A stretch of 64,000 nt of DNA, from NCBI RefSeq assembly GCF_022230925.1, contig NZ_JAKKFH010000034.1, positions 248,001 through 312,000 of the forward strand. Direction: 5' to 3'. The notes below the pieces were generated by a model. It ran no database searches, was not told the origin of the DNA, and saw nothing but the letters and a program-made list of their open reading frames with translations. The translations under genes and the position numbers were made by a program. This document shows, piece after piece, positions 41,393-50,142 of this stretch. Source of the stretch: Micromonospora alfalfae. GTDB lineage: Bacteria > Actinomycetota > Actinomycetes > Mycobacteriales > Micromonosporaceae. Positions within the stretch are counted from its first letter, which is position 1, and each line of letters opens with the position of its first letter.

Positions 41393-43639
41393 TCACAGAT
41401 CGGCAGCGGCCGGACGAAAGCGACGCAGGCGCAGGCTGTTGGCCACCACGAAGACCGAGGACAGCGCCATCGTGGCGCCGGCGATCATCGGGTTGAGCAG
41501 CCCGGCGGCGGCCAACGGCAGCGCGGCCACGTTGTAGCCGAACGCCCAGAACAGGTTGCCCCGGATGATGCCGAGCGTGCGGCGGGACAACCGGATGGCG
41601 TCCACAGCGGCGTCCAGGTCGCCCCGGACGAGGGTGAGGTCGGCCGCCTCGATCGCCACGTCGGCGCCGGTACCCATCGCCAGCCCCAGGTCGGCCTGGG
41701 CCAGCGCCGGGGCGTCGTTGACCCCGTCACCGACCATCGCCACCGACCGCCCCTCGGCCTGGAGCCGCTTGATCACGTCGACCTTCCCGGCCGGCAGCAC
41801 CTCGGCGATCACCTCGTCGACGCCCACCTCGGCGGCGACCGCGCGAGCAACTGTGGCGTTGTCCCCGGTCAGCAGGACCGGAGTCAGCCCCAGCCCGCGC
41901 AGCCGAGCCACCGCCGCCCGGCTGGTCGGCCGGACCACGTCGGCGACAGTGAGCACGCCCCGGGCCCGTCCGTCCCAGCCGGCGACGATCGGCGTACGGC
42001 CGGCAGCCTCGGCGTCGCGCACTGCCCACTCGACCTCCGGCGGTACGTCGAGCTCACGCTCGCGCAGCAGCCGGACCCGGCCGACCAGCACGACCCGCCC
42101 GTCGACGGTGCCGGTCACCCCCAGCCCTTCGAGGTTGCTGAAGGCGGTCACCGGGGGCAGCGCGCCCGCGTCGGTGGCAGCGGCCGCGACCGCACGGGCG
42201 ATCGGGTGCTCGGAGGCGACCTCCACCGCCCCGGCGAGCCGGAGCAGCTCGGCCCGGTCCACACCGCTCGCCGGCACCACGTCCACCACTGTCATCCGGC
42301 CGGTCGTCACGGTGCCCGTCTTGTCGAGCACCACGGTGTCCACCCGGCGGGTCGACTCCAGCACCTCCGGGCCCTTGATCAGCACGCCGAGCTGGGCGCC
42401 CCGACCGGTGCCGACCAGTAGCGCCGTCGGGGTGGCCAGGCCGAGCGCGCACGGGCAGGCGATGATCAGCACGGCCACGGCGGCGGTGAACGCGGCGGTC
42501 GGGCCGGCCCCGCTGCCGAGCCACCAGCCGAGCGTGCCGACGGCGAGGGTGATGACGATCGGAACGAAGACCCCGGAGATCCGGTCCGCCAGCCGCTGCA
42601 CGGCCGCCTTGCCGCTCTGCGCCTGCTCCACCAGGTCGGCCATCCGGGCGAGCTGGGTGTCCGCGCCGACCCGGGTGGCGGTGACGACGAGCCGCCCACC
42701 CGCGTTGATCGTGGCGCCGACCACGCCGTCACCCGGGGCGACCTCGACCGGCACCGACTCACCGGTGAGCATGCTGGCATCGACGGCGGAGGTGCCCTCG
42801 TCGACCACTCCGTCGGTGGCGATCTTCTCCCCGGGGCGGACCACGAACCGGTCACCGACGGCGAGCCGGTCCACCGGGATCAGGGTCTCCACGCCGTCAC
42901 GCAGCACTGTCACGTCCTTGGCGCCGAGGTCGAGCAGGGCGCGTAGGGCGGCGCCGGCGGTCCGCTTGGAACGGGCCTCGAAGTAGCGACCGGCCAGGAT
43001 GAACACTGTGACCCCGGCGGCCGCCTCCAGGTAGATGTTGCCGGCGCCGTCGGTCCGGGTGATGTCGAAGCGGAACGGGTGCGTCATGCCGGGCATCCCC
43101 GCGTCGCCGAGGAAGAGCGCCCAGAGCGACCAACCGAACGCGGCCAGGGTGCCGAGCGACACCAGGGTGTCCATGGTGGCCGCGCCGTGCCGCAGGTTGG
43201 TCCAGGCGGCCCGGTGGAACGGCAGCCCACCCCAGACCACCACCGGGGCGGCCAGGGTCAGCGACAACCATTGCCAGTAGTCGAACTGCCAGGCCGGGAC
43301 CATGGCCAGCAGCACCACCGGCACGCTCAGGGCCACCGACACCCAGAGCCGGGTACGCGGCCCCCGCAACGGGTCCACCGGGGGTTCCGCGCTGGGCGGG
43401 GCTGGCAGCGCCGCCGTGTAACCGGTCTTCTGCACGGTCCCGATCAGGTCGTCCGGCGTGATGCCGTCGGCGTACCGGACGGTCGCCTTCTCGGTGGCGT
43501 AGTTGACTGTGGCGCTCACCCCGTCCATCCGGTTGAGCTTCTTCTCGATCCGGGCTGCGCACGCGGCGCAGGTCATCCCGCCGATCGCCAGTTCGATCCG
43601 GTTGGGCGCCTCGGGCAGGGGTCTGCTGGTGGTGGTCAT
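41393..43639 (-). CDS. copA: Copper-exporting P1B-type ATPase
   Basis: 748-residue Cu(I) efflux pump. One N-terminal HMA domain carries GMTCAACAA (~20-28). Eight membrane helices are expected, with the ion-binding CPC in IACPCALGLATP (~392). The actuator motif is TGES, the phosphorylated Asp lies in DKTGTVTTG (~435), and SEHP and GDGVNDAPALAQAD follow. It is a normal CopA length. It is the last gene of the copZ-secreted protein-copA cluster, 12 bases after the preceding gene, and presumably under CsoR control. Confidence 0.97.
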   Translation of the reverse strand: MTTTSRPLPEAPNRIELAIGGMTCAACAARIEKKLNRMDGVSATVNYATEKATVRYADGITPDDLIGTVQKTGYTAALPAPPSAEPPVDPLRGPRTRLWVSVALSVPVVLLAMVPAWQFDYWQWLSLTLAAPVVVWGGLPFHRAAWTNLRHGAATMDTLVSLGTLAAFGWSLWALFLGDAGMPGMTHPFRFDITRTDGAGNIYLEAAAGVTVFILAGRYFEARSKRTAGAALRALLDLGAKDVTVLRDGVETLIPVDRLAVGDRFVVRPGEKIATDGVVDEGTSAVDASMLTGESVPVEVAPGDGVVGATINAGGRLVVTATRVGADTQLARMADLVEQAQSGKAAVQRLADRISGVFVPIVITLAVGTLGWWLGSGAGPTAAFTAAVAVLIIACPCALGLATPTALLVGTGRGAQLGVLIKGPEVLESTRRVDTVVLDKTGTVTTGRMTVVDVVPASGVDRAELLRLAGAVEVASEHPIARAVAAAATDAGALPPVTAFSNLEGLGVTGTVDGRVVLVGRVRLLRERELDVPPEVEWAVRDAEAAGRTPIVAGWDGRARGVLTVADVVRPTSRAAVARLRGLGLTPVLLTGDNATVARAVAAEVGVDEVIAEVLPAGKVDVIKRLQAEGRSVAMVGDGVNDAPALAQADLGLAMGTGADVAIEAADLTLVRGDLDAAVDAIRLSRRTLGIIRGNLFWAFGYNVAALPLAAAGLLNPMIAGATMALSSVFVVANSLRLRRFRPAAADL

Positions 43640-43651
43640 CGTCTGGTCCCG

Positions 43652-44602
43652 TCAGTTGTGTCCGTGCCCGGGGGTGCCGTGGTCGGCCCCGCCGGTCGGT
43701 GCGGGCCCGCTCGGAGTGGGGGCGTCGCCGGTCGGGGCAGCGTCGGCGACCACTGTGAACTCGGCGGTGTGCACCCGCCCACCGTGTTGGAAGTCGAGGT
43801 AGAGACGGTAGCTGCCGGTCGAGGGCACCTCGGCGAGGAAGGTGACGGCCGGACCGGGTCGGGTGCGCCCATCGCCGGGCGTCCCGTCCGGGTGCACGTG
43901 CAGGTAGGCCAGATCGCCCTGGCGCAGTGCCACAAGGTGCCCGTACGCGCCCAGGTAGGGCTCCAGGTCGGTGACCGGCTGCCCGTCCCGGCTGACGGTC
44001 AGTGTCAGCGACGACGTGCGGCCGGGCTGCGGCGCTCCGGTCAGGGTGACCGTGTAGCCGTCGACCGTGGTGGTGGTCGCCGGGGCGGGCAGCGGCCGTT
44101 CGGTCAACTCGCCGGGGACTGTCACGTCCACGCCGAGGGTCAGCGGCTCACCACCGGTCGGGGTGAAGTCGGCGAACGCCCGCCACTGACCGGGGCCGGC
44201 CAGCGGGGTGTCGACCCGCCAGGTGCCGTCCGGGGCCAGCTCGGGGTGGACGTGACGGAAGCCGGAGAGGTCCCGACGGGCGACGATCAGGTGCATCTGC
44301 TTGTCGTGCGCCACGTCGTACCGGGTGACCGGGCGGCCGTCCGGGCCGGCGATCCGGAAGGCGAACCCGCCGGCCGGGGCGTCGACCGGTTCGAGGGTGT
44401 AGCCGTGTTCGGAGACGAGCAGCCCGCCGGGGAGCCGATCGCCCGTCCCGCCCCGTTCGTCCGCCGTCGGGGTGGTGGCGGCATCGTCGTGCCGGCTCTC
44501 GGCGGCCGGGGCGGTGTCGACGACCCTGCCGACCCCGTAGGTGGCGCCGAAGACCGCCGCCAGGCCGACGGCGAACCCGGCGAGTCTCGTCACGGTGCGC
44601 AC
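43652..44602 (-). CDS. Exported or membrane-anchored copper-cluster protein with HxHP motifs
   Basis: 316-residue protein with one N-terminal hydrophobic segment (VTRLAGFAVGLAAVFGATYGVG) that acts as a signal or anchor. The rest is an extracytoplasmic beta-rich region. Two similar modules contain FRHVHPELAPDGTW (~115) and YLHVHPDGTPGDG (~245), each with an HxHP motif suited to metal binding. The C-terminus ends in a His-rich tail (DHGTPGHGHN). The start is uncertain: GTG 44602 or 44593; a longer upstream frame overlaps copZ and is not supported. Family function is unknown; position between copZ and copA implies extracellular copper handling. Confidence 0.78.
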   Translation of the reverse strand: MRTVTRLAGFAVGLAAVFGATYGVGRVVDTAPAAESRHDDAATTPTADERGGTGDRLPGGLLVSEHGYTLEPVDAPAGGFAFRIAGPDGRPVTRYDVAHDKQMHLIVARRDLSGFRHVHPELAPDGTWRVDTPLAGPGQWRAFADFTPTGGEPLTLGVDVTVPGELTERPLPAPATTTTVDGYTVTLTGAPQPGRTSSLTLTVSRDGQPVTDLEPYLGAYGHLVALRQGDLAYLHVHPDGTPGDGRTRPGPAVTFLAEVPSTGSYRLYLDFQHGGRVHTAEFTVVADAAPTGDAPTPSGPAPTGGADHGTPGHGHN

Positions 44603-44615
44603 GCCGGCCCGCCGA

Positions 44616-44825
44616 TCACGCGTCGACGAGGTCGTAGCCGGCCTCGTCGACGGCGGCTCGGACGACAGCGGTGTCCAGCGGCTGATCGCTGCTGACGGTG
44701 ACCCGGCCGGCCGCGAGGTCGACCTGGACGTCACGCACCCCCGCGATGGCGCCGACCTCGGCCCTCACCGCGCTGACGCAGTGCCCACAGGTCATGCCCT
44801 GCACCTGATACGTCGTGTTGACCAT
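44616..44825 (-). CDS. copZ: CopZ-like copper chaperone (HMA domain)
   Basis: 69-residue heavy-metal-associated protein with the single metal site GMTCGHCVSAV (Cys residues ~13 and 16) and the ferredoxin-like beta-alpha-beta-beta-alpha-beta pattern ending AVDEAGYDLV. It delivers Cu(I) to the CopA pump. It is the first gene of the minus-strand copper operon, facing csoR across the CsoR-type operators. GGAGA precedes the ATG. Confidence 0.95.
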   Translation of the reverse strand: MVNTTYQVQGMTCGHCVSAVRAEVGAIAGVRDVQVDLAAGRVTVSSDQPLDTAVVRAAVDEAGYDLVDA

Positions 44826-44850
44826 TGGATCGTCTCCTTCGCGGTACCGG

Positions 44851-44903
44851 TACCCGGTGGGGGTATCTCGACAGAGCCGACCCTACCATACCCCCTGGGG
44901 GTA
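44851..44903. promoter_or_regulatory. Two CsoR-type operators in the copZ-csoR divergent region
   Basis: TACCCCCTGGGGGTA (44889-44903) is a perfect dyad around one base. It lies 16 bases before the csoR ATG and overlaps the csoR promoter zone (TAGGCTATCC follows). A second, weaker copy TACCCGGTGGGGGTA (44851-44865) lies near the copZ start. C/G-tract dyads of this type are known CsoR operators, so both divergent units are probably derepressed by Cu(I). Confidence 0.85.
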
Positions 44904-44919
44904 GGCTATCCTTGTCGGC

Positions 44920-45216
44920 ATGACCGCACCCACCCCGATCCGCGGATACACCGCCAGCAAGGACCAGCTGCTCGCGCGGCTCCGCCGCGTCGAGGGGCAG
45001 GTCCGGGGCATCGAGAAGATGGTCGACGACGACCGCTACTGCATCGACGTGCTCACCCAGATCTCCGCCATCCAGGCCGCCCTCGACAAGGTGGCCCTCG
45101 GGCTGCTCGACGGGCACGCCCGGCACTGCATGCACGAGGGCGCCGCCGAGGGTCGGGCCGACGAGATGGCCACCGAGATGATGGCGGCGGTCGGCCGGCT
45201 CATGAAGCGCGGCTGA
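44920..45216 (+). CDS. csoR: CsoR copper-sensing repressor
   Basis: 98-residue all-helical repressor. The Cu(I) ligands are present with canonical spacing: Cys41 (RYCIDV), His66 (DGHARH) and Cys70 (HCMH). The N-terminal LLARLRRVEGQVRGIEKMVDDD matches the DNA-binding and tetramer core. There is no clear ribosome site before the ATG, and the -10-like TAGGCT lies close, so the mRNA may have a very short leader. It is divergent from copZ and ends six bases before the convergent CopB-like gene. Confidence 0.96.
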   Translation: MTAPTPIRGYTASKDQLLARLRRVEGQVRGIEKMVDDDRYCIDVLTQISAIQAALDKVALGLLDGHARHCMHEGAAEGRADEMATEMMAAVGRLMKRG

Positions 45217-45222
45217 CCGCGC

Positions 45223-47094
45223 TCAGTCCGGCGCAGGGTCGAGACGGACCCTGCGCAGCAACTGCGCGTTGAGCGCCACCACGATGGTGGACGCCGACAT
45301 CAGCACCGCGGCCAACGCCGGGCTCAACGCCACGCCGGCCCAGGCCAGCACCCCGGCGGCCAACGGCAGCGCCACCACGTTGTAGCCGGCCGCCCAGGCC
45401 AGGTTCTGTCGCATCTTCCGGTACGACGCCCGGGACAGCCGGACCACTGCCCCCACCCCGCGCGGGTCCGAGGATGCCAGCACCACCCCGGCGGACTCGA
45501 TCGCCACATCGGTGCCCGCGCCGATCGCGATGCCCACGTCCGCCCGGGCCAGCGCCGGCGCGTCGTTCACCCCGTCACCGACCATCGCCACCACCAACCC
45601 CCGCCGCTGAAGCTCGGCCACCCGATCGTCCTTCTCCGCCGGCAGCACCTCGGCGAAGACCTCGTCGACGCCAGGTCGGAAGCCGAGGTCGGCGGCGACC
45701 GCCTCGGCCACCGACCTGGCGTCACCAGTGATCATGGCGATGGTGCGGACACCCTCGGCACGCAGCTCGTCGACGGCACGCCGGGCCTCCGGACGCACCT
45801 CGTCGGTCAACGCGAACGCACCGAGCACGGCGTCCGGCAGCCGCACCAGGTGCAACACCGCGGCACCCCGCGCCGACCACCGCCCGGTCGCGGCCTCCAG
45901 CTCCGCCGGGACCGGAAGGCCCAGCTCGCGCAGCAGCGCCGGCCCGCCCACCGCGTACTCCGTACCGTCGATCGTCGCCTGCACACCGCGGCCCGGCAGC
46001 GACCGGAACCCGGCTGCCCGGGCCGGGCCGGCGCTCCCGACCGCCGCCACTATCGCCCGGGCCAACGGATGTTCGCTCTCCGACTCGACACCGGCCGCGA
46101 TCCGCAGCACCTCGTCCCGCTCGACGCCGGACACCGTCACCAGGTCGGTCACGCCGTGCTCGCCCCTGGTCAGCGTGCCGGTCTTGTCGAAGAGCACCGC
46201 GCCGACGGTCCGCATCCGCTCCAGCGCCAACCGGTCCTTGACCAGAATCCCGGACCGCGCGGCGAGCGCCGTGGAGAGCGCCACGACCAGCGGGATGGCG
46301 AGACCCAGCGCGTGCGGGCAGGCGATCACCAGGACGGTGACCGCACGGACCACCGCCTCGTCCGGCTGACCGAGCGCGGTCCAGACCAGCACCGTCAGCA
46401 CGGCGGTGCCGGTGGCCAGGTAGAACAGCGCCGCGGCGAACCGGTCGGCCAACAGTTGGGCCCGTCCACCGGAAGCCTGGGCCTGCGCGACCATGCGCTG
46501 GATGCCGGCGAGGGCGGTCTGCTCACCCAACGCCTCGACGCGCACCCGGACCGCCGAGTCGGTGGCGACGGTACCGGCCACCACCCGGTCGCCCGTCGAC
46601 CTGGCGACCGGCCGCGACTCCCCGGTGATCATCGACTCGTCCAGCTCTGCGGCGCCCTCGACGACCTGGCCGTCCGCCGGCACCCGACCCCCCGGTCGGA
46701 CCAGCACCACGTCACCGATCCGCAGACCGGTCACCGGCACCGCCTCGACCCGCCCGTCCGCCGCCACCCGTTCGGCCTCGTCCGGCAACAGCGCGGCCAG
46801 CGCCGTCAGCGCTCCCCGGGCCTGCCCGATGGCCTTCATCTCCTGCCAGTGCCCGAGCAGCATGATGGTGACCAGCGCGGCCAACTCCCACCAGAAGTCC
46901 AGGTCGAAGGCGCCGACGCTGGTCGCCAGGGACGCGGCGTACGCGACGGTGATCGCCATCGCGACCAGCAGCATCATCCCGGGCGCCCGGTCCCGGACCT
47001 CCCGAACCGCACCGACCAGGAACGGCCAGCCGCCCCACAGAACACCACCGAGCCGAGCACCGGTCCCACCCAGTCCTGGACGGTCAACCAACAT
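45223..47094 (-). CDS. CopB-like P1B-type ATPase (CPH), N-terminus apparently lost by frameshift
   Basis: Heavy-metal P-type ATPase, at most 623 residues from the ATG at 47094. The core is intact: PGMMLLVAMAITVAYAAS and LGHWQEMKA helices, TGES, the ion motif IACPHALGLAIP (CPH class), DKTGTLTRG, and GDGVNDAPALARAD. The normal first helix and the His-rich N-terminus are missing. In another frame just upstream (47040-47075) the text VQDWVGPVLGSVVF reads as the first half of helix MB. This frame continues it as GGWPFLVGAVREV, which points to a frameshift near 47040. It may be a decaying gene or a sequencing error. No ribosome site supports the ATG. Confidence 0.75.
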   Translation of the reverse strand: MLVDRPGLGGTGARLGGVLWGGWPFLVGAVREVRDRAPGMMLLVAMAITVAYAASLATSVGAFDLDFWWELAALVTIMLLGHWQEMKAIGQARGALTALAALLPDEAERVAADGRVEAVPVTGLRIGDVVLVRPGGRVPADGQVVEGAAELDESMITGESRPVARSTGDRVVAGTVATDSAVRVRVEALGEQTALAGIQRMVAQAQASGGRAQLLADRFAAALFYLATGTAVLTVLVWTALGQPDEAVVRAVTVLVIACPHALGLAIPLVVALSTALAARSGILVKDRLALERMRTVGAVLFDKTGTLTRGEHGVTDLVTVSGVERDEVLRIAAGVESESEHPLARAIVAAVGSAGPARAAGFRSLPGRGVQATIDGTEYAVGGPALLRELGLPVPAELEAATGRWSARGAAVLHLVRLPDAVLGAFALTDEVRPEARRAVDELRAEGVRTIAMITGDARSVAEAVAADLGFRPGVDEVFAEVLPAEKDDRVAELQRRGLVVAMVGDGVNDAPALARADVGIAIGAGTDVAIESAGVVLASSDPRGVGAVVRLSRASYRKMRQNLAWAAGYNVVALPLAAGVLAWAGVALSPALAAVLMSASTIVVALNAQLLRRVRLDPAPD

Positions 47095-47394
47095 GCCGCC
47101 CCGGAGACCGCCGCGCGAGCGGTTCGGCCACCCGACACTCCGCCACGACCTGCGACCCCCGGGAGGGCTGGCTAGCATCTCCCACGATGGCCCTCCGAAT
47201 GCCGCTGCACAGTCGGGCACCGGCGCCGCCACGTCATGGCGTCGCCCCCGGCCGACCGGGCCGAGCACTGACCGTCCGTGATCAGGCGGTCGTCAGGCAG
47301 CGATCCGCCCCGCCGTCCGCCGCGTTTCCACAGCAACTGTGAACCGCCCGGCCCGCTGACCCGTATCCCGCACCGGATCGTTGGGAGACTCGCC

Positions 47395-48765
47395 TTGGCC
47401 GCCGACCACACTCACCCCGCTCCGTCCGCCCCACCACGGGTGCGACGGATCCTCGTCGTGACTGTGGTACCCCTCTTCGTCGCCACAGTGCTGGCCGCGG
47501 TGCTGCTCTGGCCGCGCGGCGGGTCACCGCAGACCGATGGTGGTGCGGACGTGCCGCGCCACCCCGGCACCGTCACCCGGGTGGTGAGCGAGCCGTGCCC
47601 GCCGGTGCCGTCGGTTCCGGAGGGCACACCGAGGGTCGGCGACGGGCGGTGCGGCACTGTCGACGTCCGGGTCGACGACGGGCCGAACGCCGGCCAGCAG
47701 GTACGAACTCCGGTGCCCGACGGGCCCGGCGCACCCCGGGTCGAGGTCGGCGACGAGGTCGTCCTGGTCGAGCTGGCCGATCCGGTTGATCCCACCACCA
47801 GCAACTGGAACATCGCCGAGCACCAACGCGGCACCCCGATGGTGTGGCTGGCGGTGGTCTTCGCTGCCGCGATCGTCGCGTTCGGGCGGTGGCGAGGTCT
47901 GGCGGCGCTCGCCGGGCTGGCCGCCAGCTTCGCCATCCTGCTCACCTTCGTGCTGCCGGGCATCAGCGCGGGCAGGTCACCACTGCTGGTGGCGGTAGTC
48001 GGCGCGGCCCTGATCATGTTCGTGGTGCTCTATCTGACCCACGGGGTCACCGCACAGACCTCGGTCGCGGTGCTCGGCACCCTGGGCAGCCTGGTGCTGA
48101 CCGGCGTGCTCGCCACCATCGCCACCGCCGCGACCCACCTCACCGGGTTCGGCAGCGAAGACGCCACCACCCTGTCGATGTTCCAGGGCGACGTGGACCT
48201 GCACGGTCTGCTGCTCGCCGGAATCATCATCGGCTCGCTCGGAGTGCTCGACGACGTGACTGTCACCCAGGCGGCCACCGTCACCGAGCTGGCGAACGCC
48301 AACCCCGGGCTGACCCGGTTGCAGCTGTACCGTGCCGCCACCCGGGTGGGCCGCGCGCACATCGCCTCCACTGTCAACACCATCGTGCTGGCGTACGCGG
48401 GCGCGTCACTGCCCCTGCTGCTCCTGCTCACCGCCGACGCGCGGCCGATCGGGCAGATCCTCACCAGTGAGTTCCTCGCGCAGGAGATCGTCCGCAGCGC
48501 TGTCGCCACCCTCGGTCTGATCGCCGCCGTGCCGCTGACCACCGGGCTGGCCGCTGTGGTGACCGCCGCCGGGCGCAGCGCTGCCGCAGCGTCCACCGAC
48601 GCTCCCGCGCCCCGGCCCCAGCCGGACCGCAGCGAAGCACTGGCCGCACTCAGCTCACCGCGAACGGCCGGCTCCGACGAGCCGGACCGGACGCGGACCG
48701 CACCCCCATCCGAGGCCACCGACCGGTGGCCGGAGCCGAACAGGAGCACGGATACGACATGGTGA
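47395..48765 (+). CDS. YibE/F-family membrane protein
   Basis: 456-residue membrane protein of the YibE/F family. One N-terminal helix (~18-38) is followed by an extracytoplasmic domain (~40-150) and then about seven helices (~155-400). Segments such as HGVTAQTSVAVLGTLGSLVLTG and GSLGVLDDVTVTQAATVTEL are characteristic. The C-terminal ~60 residues are Pro/Ala/Asp-rich and likely unstructured. The TTG start at 47395 is chosen because GGGAG lies seven bases upstream. Family function is unknown. Confidence 0.86.
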   Translation: MAADHTHPAPSAPPRVRRILVVTVVPLFVATVLAAVLLWPRGGSPQTDGGADVPRHPGTVTRVVSEPCPPVPSVPEGTPRVGDGRCGTVDVRVDDGPNAGQQVRTPVPDGPGAPRVEVGDEVVLVELADPVDPTTSNWNIAEHQRGTPMVWLAVVFAAAIVAFGRWRGLAALAGLAASFAILLTFVLPGISAGRSPLLVAVVGAALIMFVVLYLTHGVTAQTSVAVLGTLGSLVLTGVLATIATAATHLTGFGSEDATTLSMFQGDVDLHGLLLAGIIIGSLGVLDDVTVTQAATVTELANANPGLTRLQLYRAATRVGRAHIASTVNTIVLAYAGASLPLLLLLTADARPIGQILTSEFLAQEIVRSAVATLGLIAAVPLTTGLAAVVTAAGRSAAAASTDAPAPRPQPDRSEALAALSSPRTAGSDEPDRTRTAPPSEATDRWPEPNRSTDTTW

Positions 48766-48879
48766 CACTCCTCAGCGTGACCAGATCGGGCATCCACCCT
48801 GAGAACCACGTCACTGGTCACTCAACGCTATGGCGAAATGACGCTTTTGGTCGGCATCCAGGCGTAGCTCAGGCGGTCG

Positions 48880-49052
48880 ACTCTCGGGTAACCTCGCTGC
48901 CGGTTACCGATGAAGGCGCGAAGCGGCGCCTGCGGTGCCACCGCCCAATCGCCAACCGGCGAGCCGGGGACCCAGGTGCCTGGGGTGAATCCGCGTCAGC
49001 GGTAGGGGCCACTTCCGCCCCGAACCCGTCAGCTAACCCGGTCGGCGGTCGA
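48880..49052 (+). ncRNA. ydaO/yuaA-type c-di-AMP riboswitch
   Basis: The 301-base gene-free interval 48766-49066 contains the conserved core of the actinobacterial ydaO riboswitch. It reads GGTAACC...GGTTACCGATGAAGGCGCGAAG near the 5' end, then GGGACCCAGGTGCCTGGGG, TGAATCCGC, CGGTAGGGG, CCCGAACCCGTCAGCTAACCC and GGTCGGCG. The class binds c-di-AMP and usually switches expression off. It lies 15 bases before a secreted cell-wall-type protein gene, the standard partner in actinobacteria. Bounds are approximate. Confidence 0.9.
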
Positions 49053-49066
49053 CGGAAGGGAACATT

Positions 49067-50086
49067 GTGACGGCACCCCTACGCCGCTGGTTGACACCCG
49101 TGGTGGCCGTGATCGCCGCACTGACAGTGCTCGCCGGGCCGCTCCCGGCGCACGCCGCCCCGACGAACCCCACACCGTCCGGGCACGAGGAGGACGGCGA
49201 GCCCAAGCTGCTCAACGACGTCATCGAGCAGGCCAACCGCGACTACTCCGCCGCAAAGTCCAAGCTGGACAAATCCAAGAAGCGGCAGGGCGAGTTGGCG
49301 GCGGAGGTCAACCGCGCCAAGGCCGACCTGGACGCCTTGGCCCCGCAGGTCGGGCAGATCGCCGCCCAGGCGTACCGGACCGGCCGGATCGGCGCGGTCG
49401 CGATGCTGCTGGAGAGCGAGGCTCCCGACTCGTTCGTTCAACGCGCCGGGATGCTCGACGAGATGAACATGGTCAACGAGAAGAAGCTCTCCGAGGTCAA
49501 CGAGGTGAAGGCCCGCGCCGAGCAGGCGAAGCTGGCCCTCGACACCGAGGTCCGGGAGCAGCAGAAGCAGACCGCCCTGATGGCGAAGCGCAAGAGCGAG
49601 GCCGACAGGGCGCTCTCCCTCGTCGGCGGCAAGGGCTTCACCGGCGGCCTGGTGGACGCCACCTCCAAGGTCGCGAAGATCGGCCCGGGTCGCACCGCCG
49701 ACGGTGACTGGAAGCCCCAGTCGTGCAGCGAGAATGACCCCACCACGTCCGGCTGCATCACGCCGCGCACGCTGCACGCGTACAAGGAGGTCAAGGCGGC
49801 CGGCTTCAACCGGTTCGTCGGCTGCTACCGCCCCGGCGGGCCGTGGGAGCACCCCAAGGGGCGCGCCTGCGACTGGTCGCTGCAGAAGAGCGGGTTCTCC
49901 CCGTGGCACAACAACGACACCCGGACGTACGGCAACAACGTTGCCGCGTTCCTCATCCGTAACGCCGACCGGCTCGGCATCTACTACGTGATCTGGAACC
50001 GGCAGATCTGGTTCCCGGCCACCGGCTGGAGTTCGTACAGCGGGCCGTCGAACCACACCGACCACGTCCACATGTCGCTGCTCTGA
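49067..50086 (+). CDS. Secreted coiled-coil protein with ARB-07466-like C-terminal domain
   Basis: 339-residue exported protein. The signal peptide covers ~1-30 (cleavage after AHA). Residues ~45-190 form a long Lys/Glu/Ala-rich coiled coil like the regulatory helices of NlpC/P60 and EnvC-type proteins. The C-terminal ~125 residues (GCITPRTLHAYKEVKAAGF, GRACDWSL, NHTDHVHMSLL) match the ARB-07466-like domain, with Cys pairs and a His/Asp-rich end. It is probably a cell-wall remodelling factor. It starts at GTG with GGAAGGGAA upstream, directly under the c-di-AMP riboswitch. Confidence 0.87.
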   Translation: MTAPLRRWLTPVVAVIAALTVLAGPLPAHAAPTNPTPSGHEEDGEPKLLNDVIEQANRDYSAAKSKLDKSKKRQGELAAEVNRAKADLDALAPQVGQIAAQAYRTGRIGAVAMLLESEAPDSFVQRAGMLDEMNMVNEKKLSEVNEVKARAEQAKLALDTEVREQQKQTALMAKRKSEADRALSLVGGKGFTGGLVDATSKVAKIGPGRTADGDWKPQSCSENDPTTSGCITPRTLHAYKEVKAAGFNRFVGCYRPGGPWEHPKGRACDWSLQKSGFSPWHNNDTRTYGNNVAAFLIRNADRLGIYYVIWNRQIWFPATGWSSYSGPSNHTDHVHMSLL

Positions 50087-50100
50087 CCCGCACGATCCCC

Positions 50101-50139
50101 GTCGAGGGCCGTTCCGCGTGATGCGGAGCGGCCCTCGAC
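50101..50139. terminator. Bidirectional hairpin terminator
   Basis: Arms 50101-50117 and 50123-50139 (17 bases, one mismatch, loop GTGAT) fill the 56-base gap between the secreted coiled-coil gene and the convergent carbonic anhydrase gene. Confidence 0.8.
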
Positions 50140-50142
50140 GCG

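Noticed and set aside
48860..48900. tRNA-like segment (GTAGCTCAGGCGGTCGACTCTCG)-type text, shortened here to GTAGCTCAGGCGG
   Set aside because: It resembles a D-arm, but no acceptor stem, anticodon arm or T-arm can be formed; it belongs to the leader of the riboswitch.
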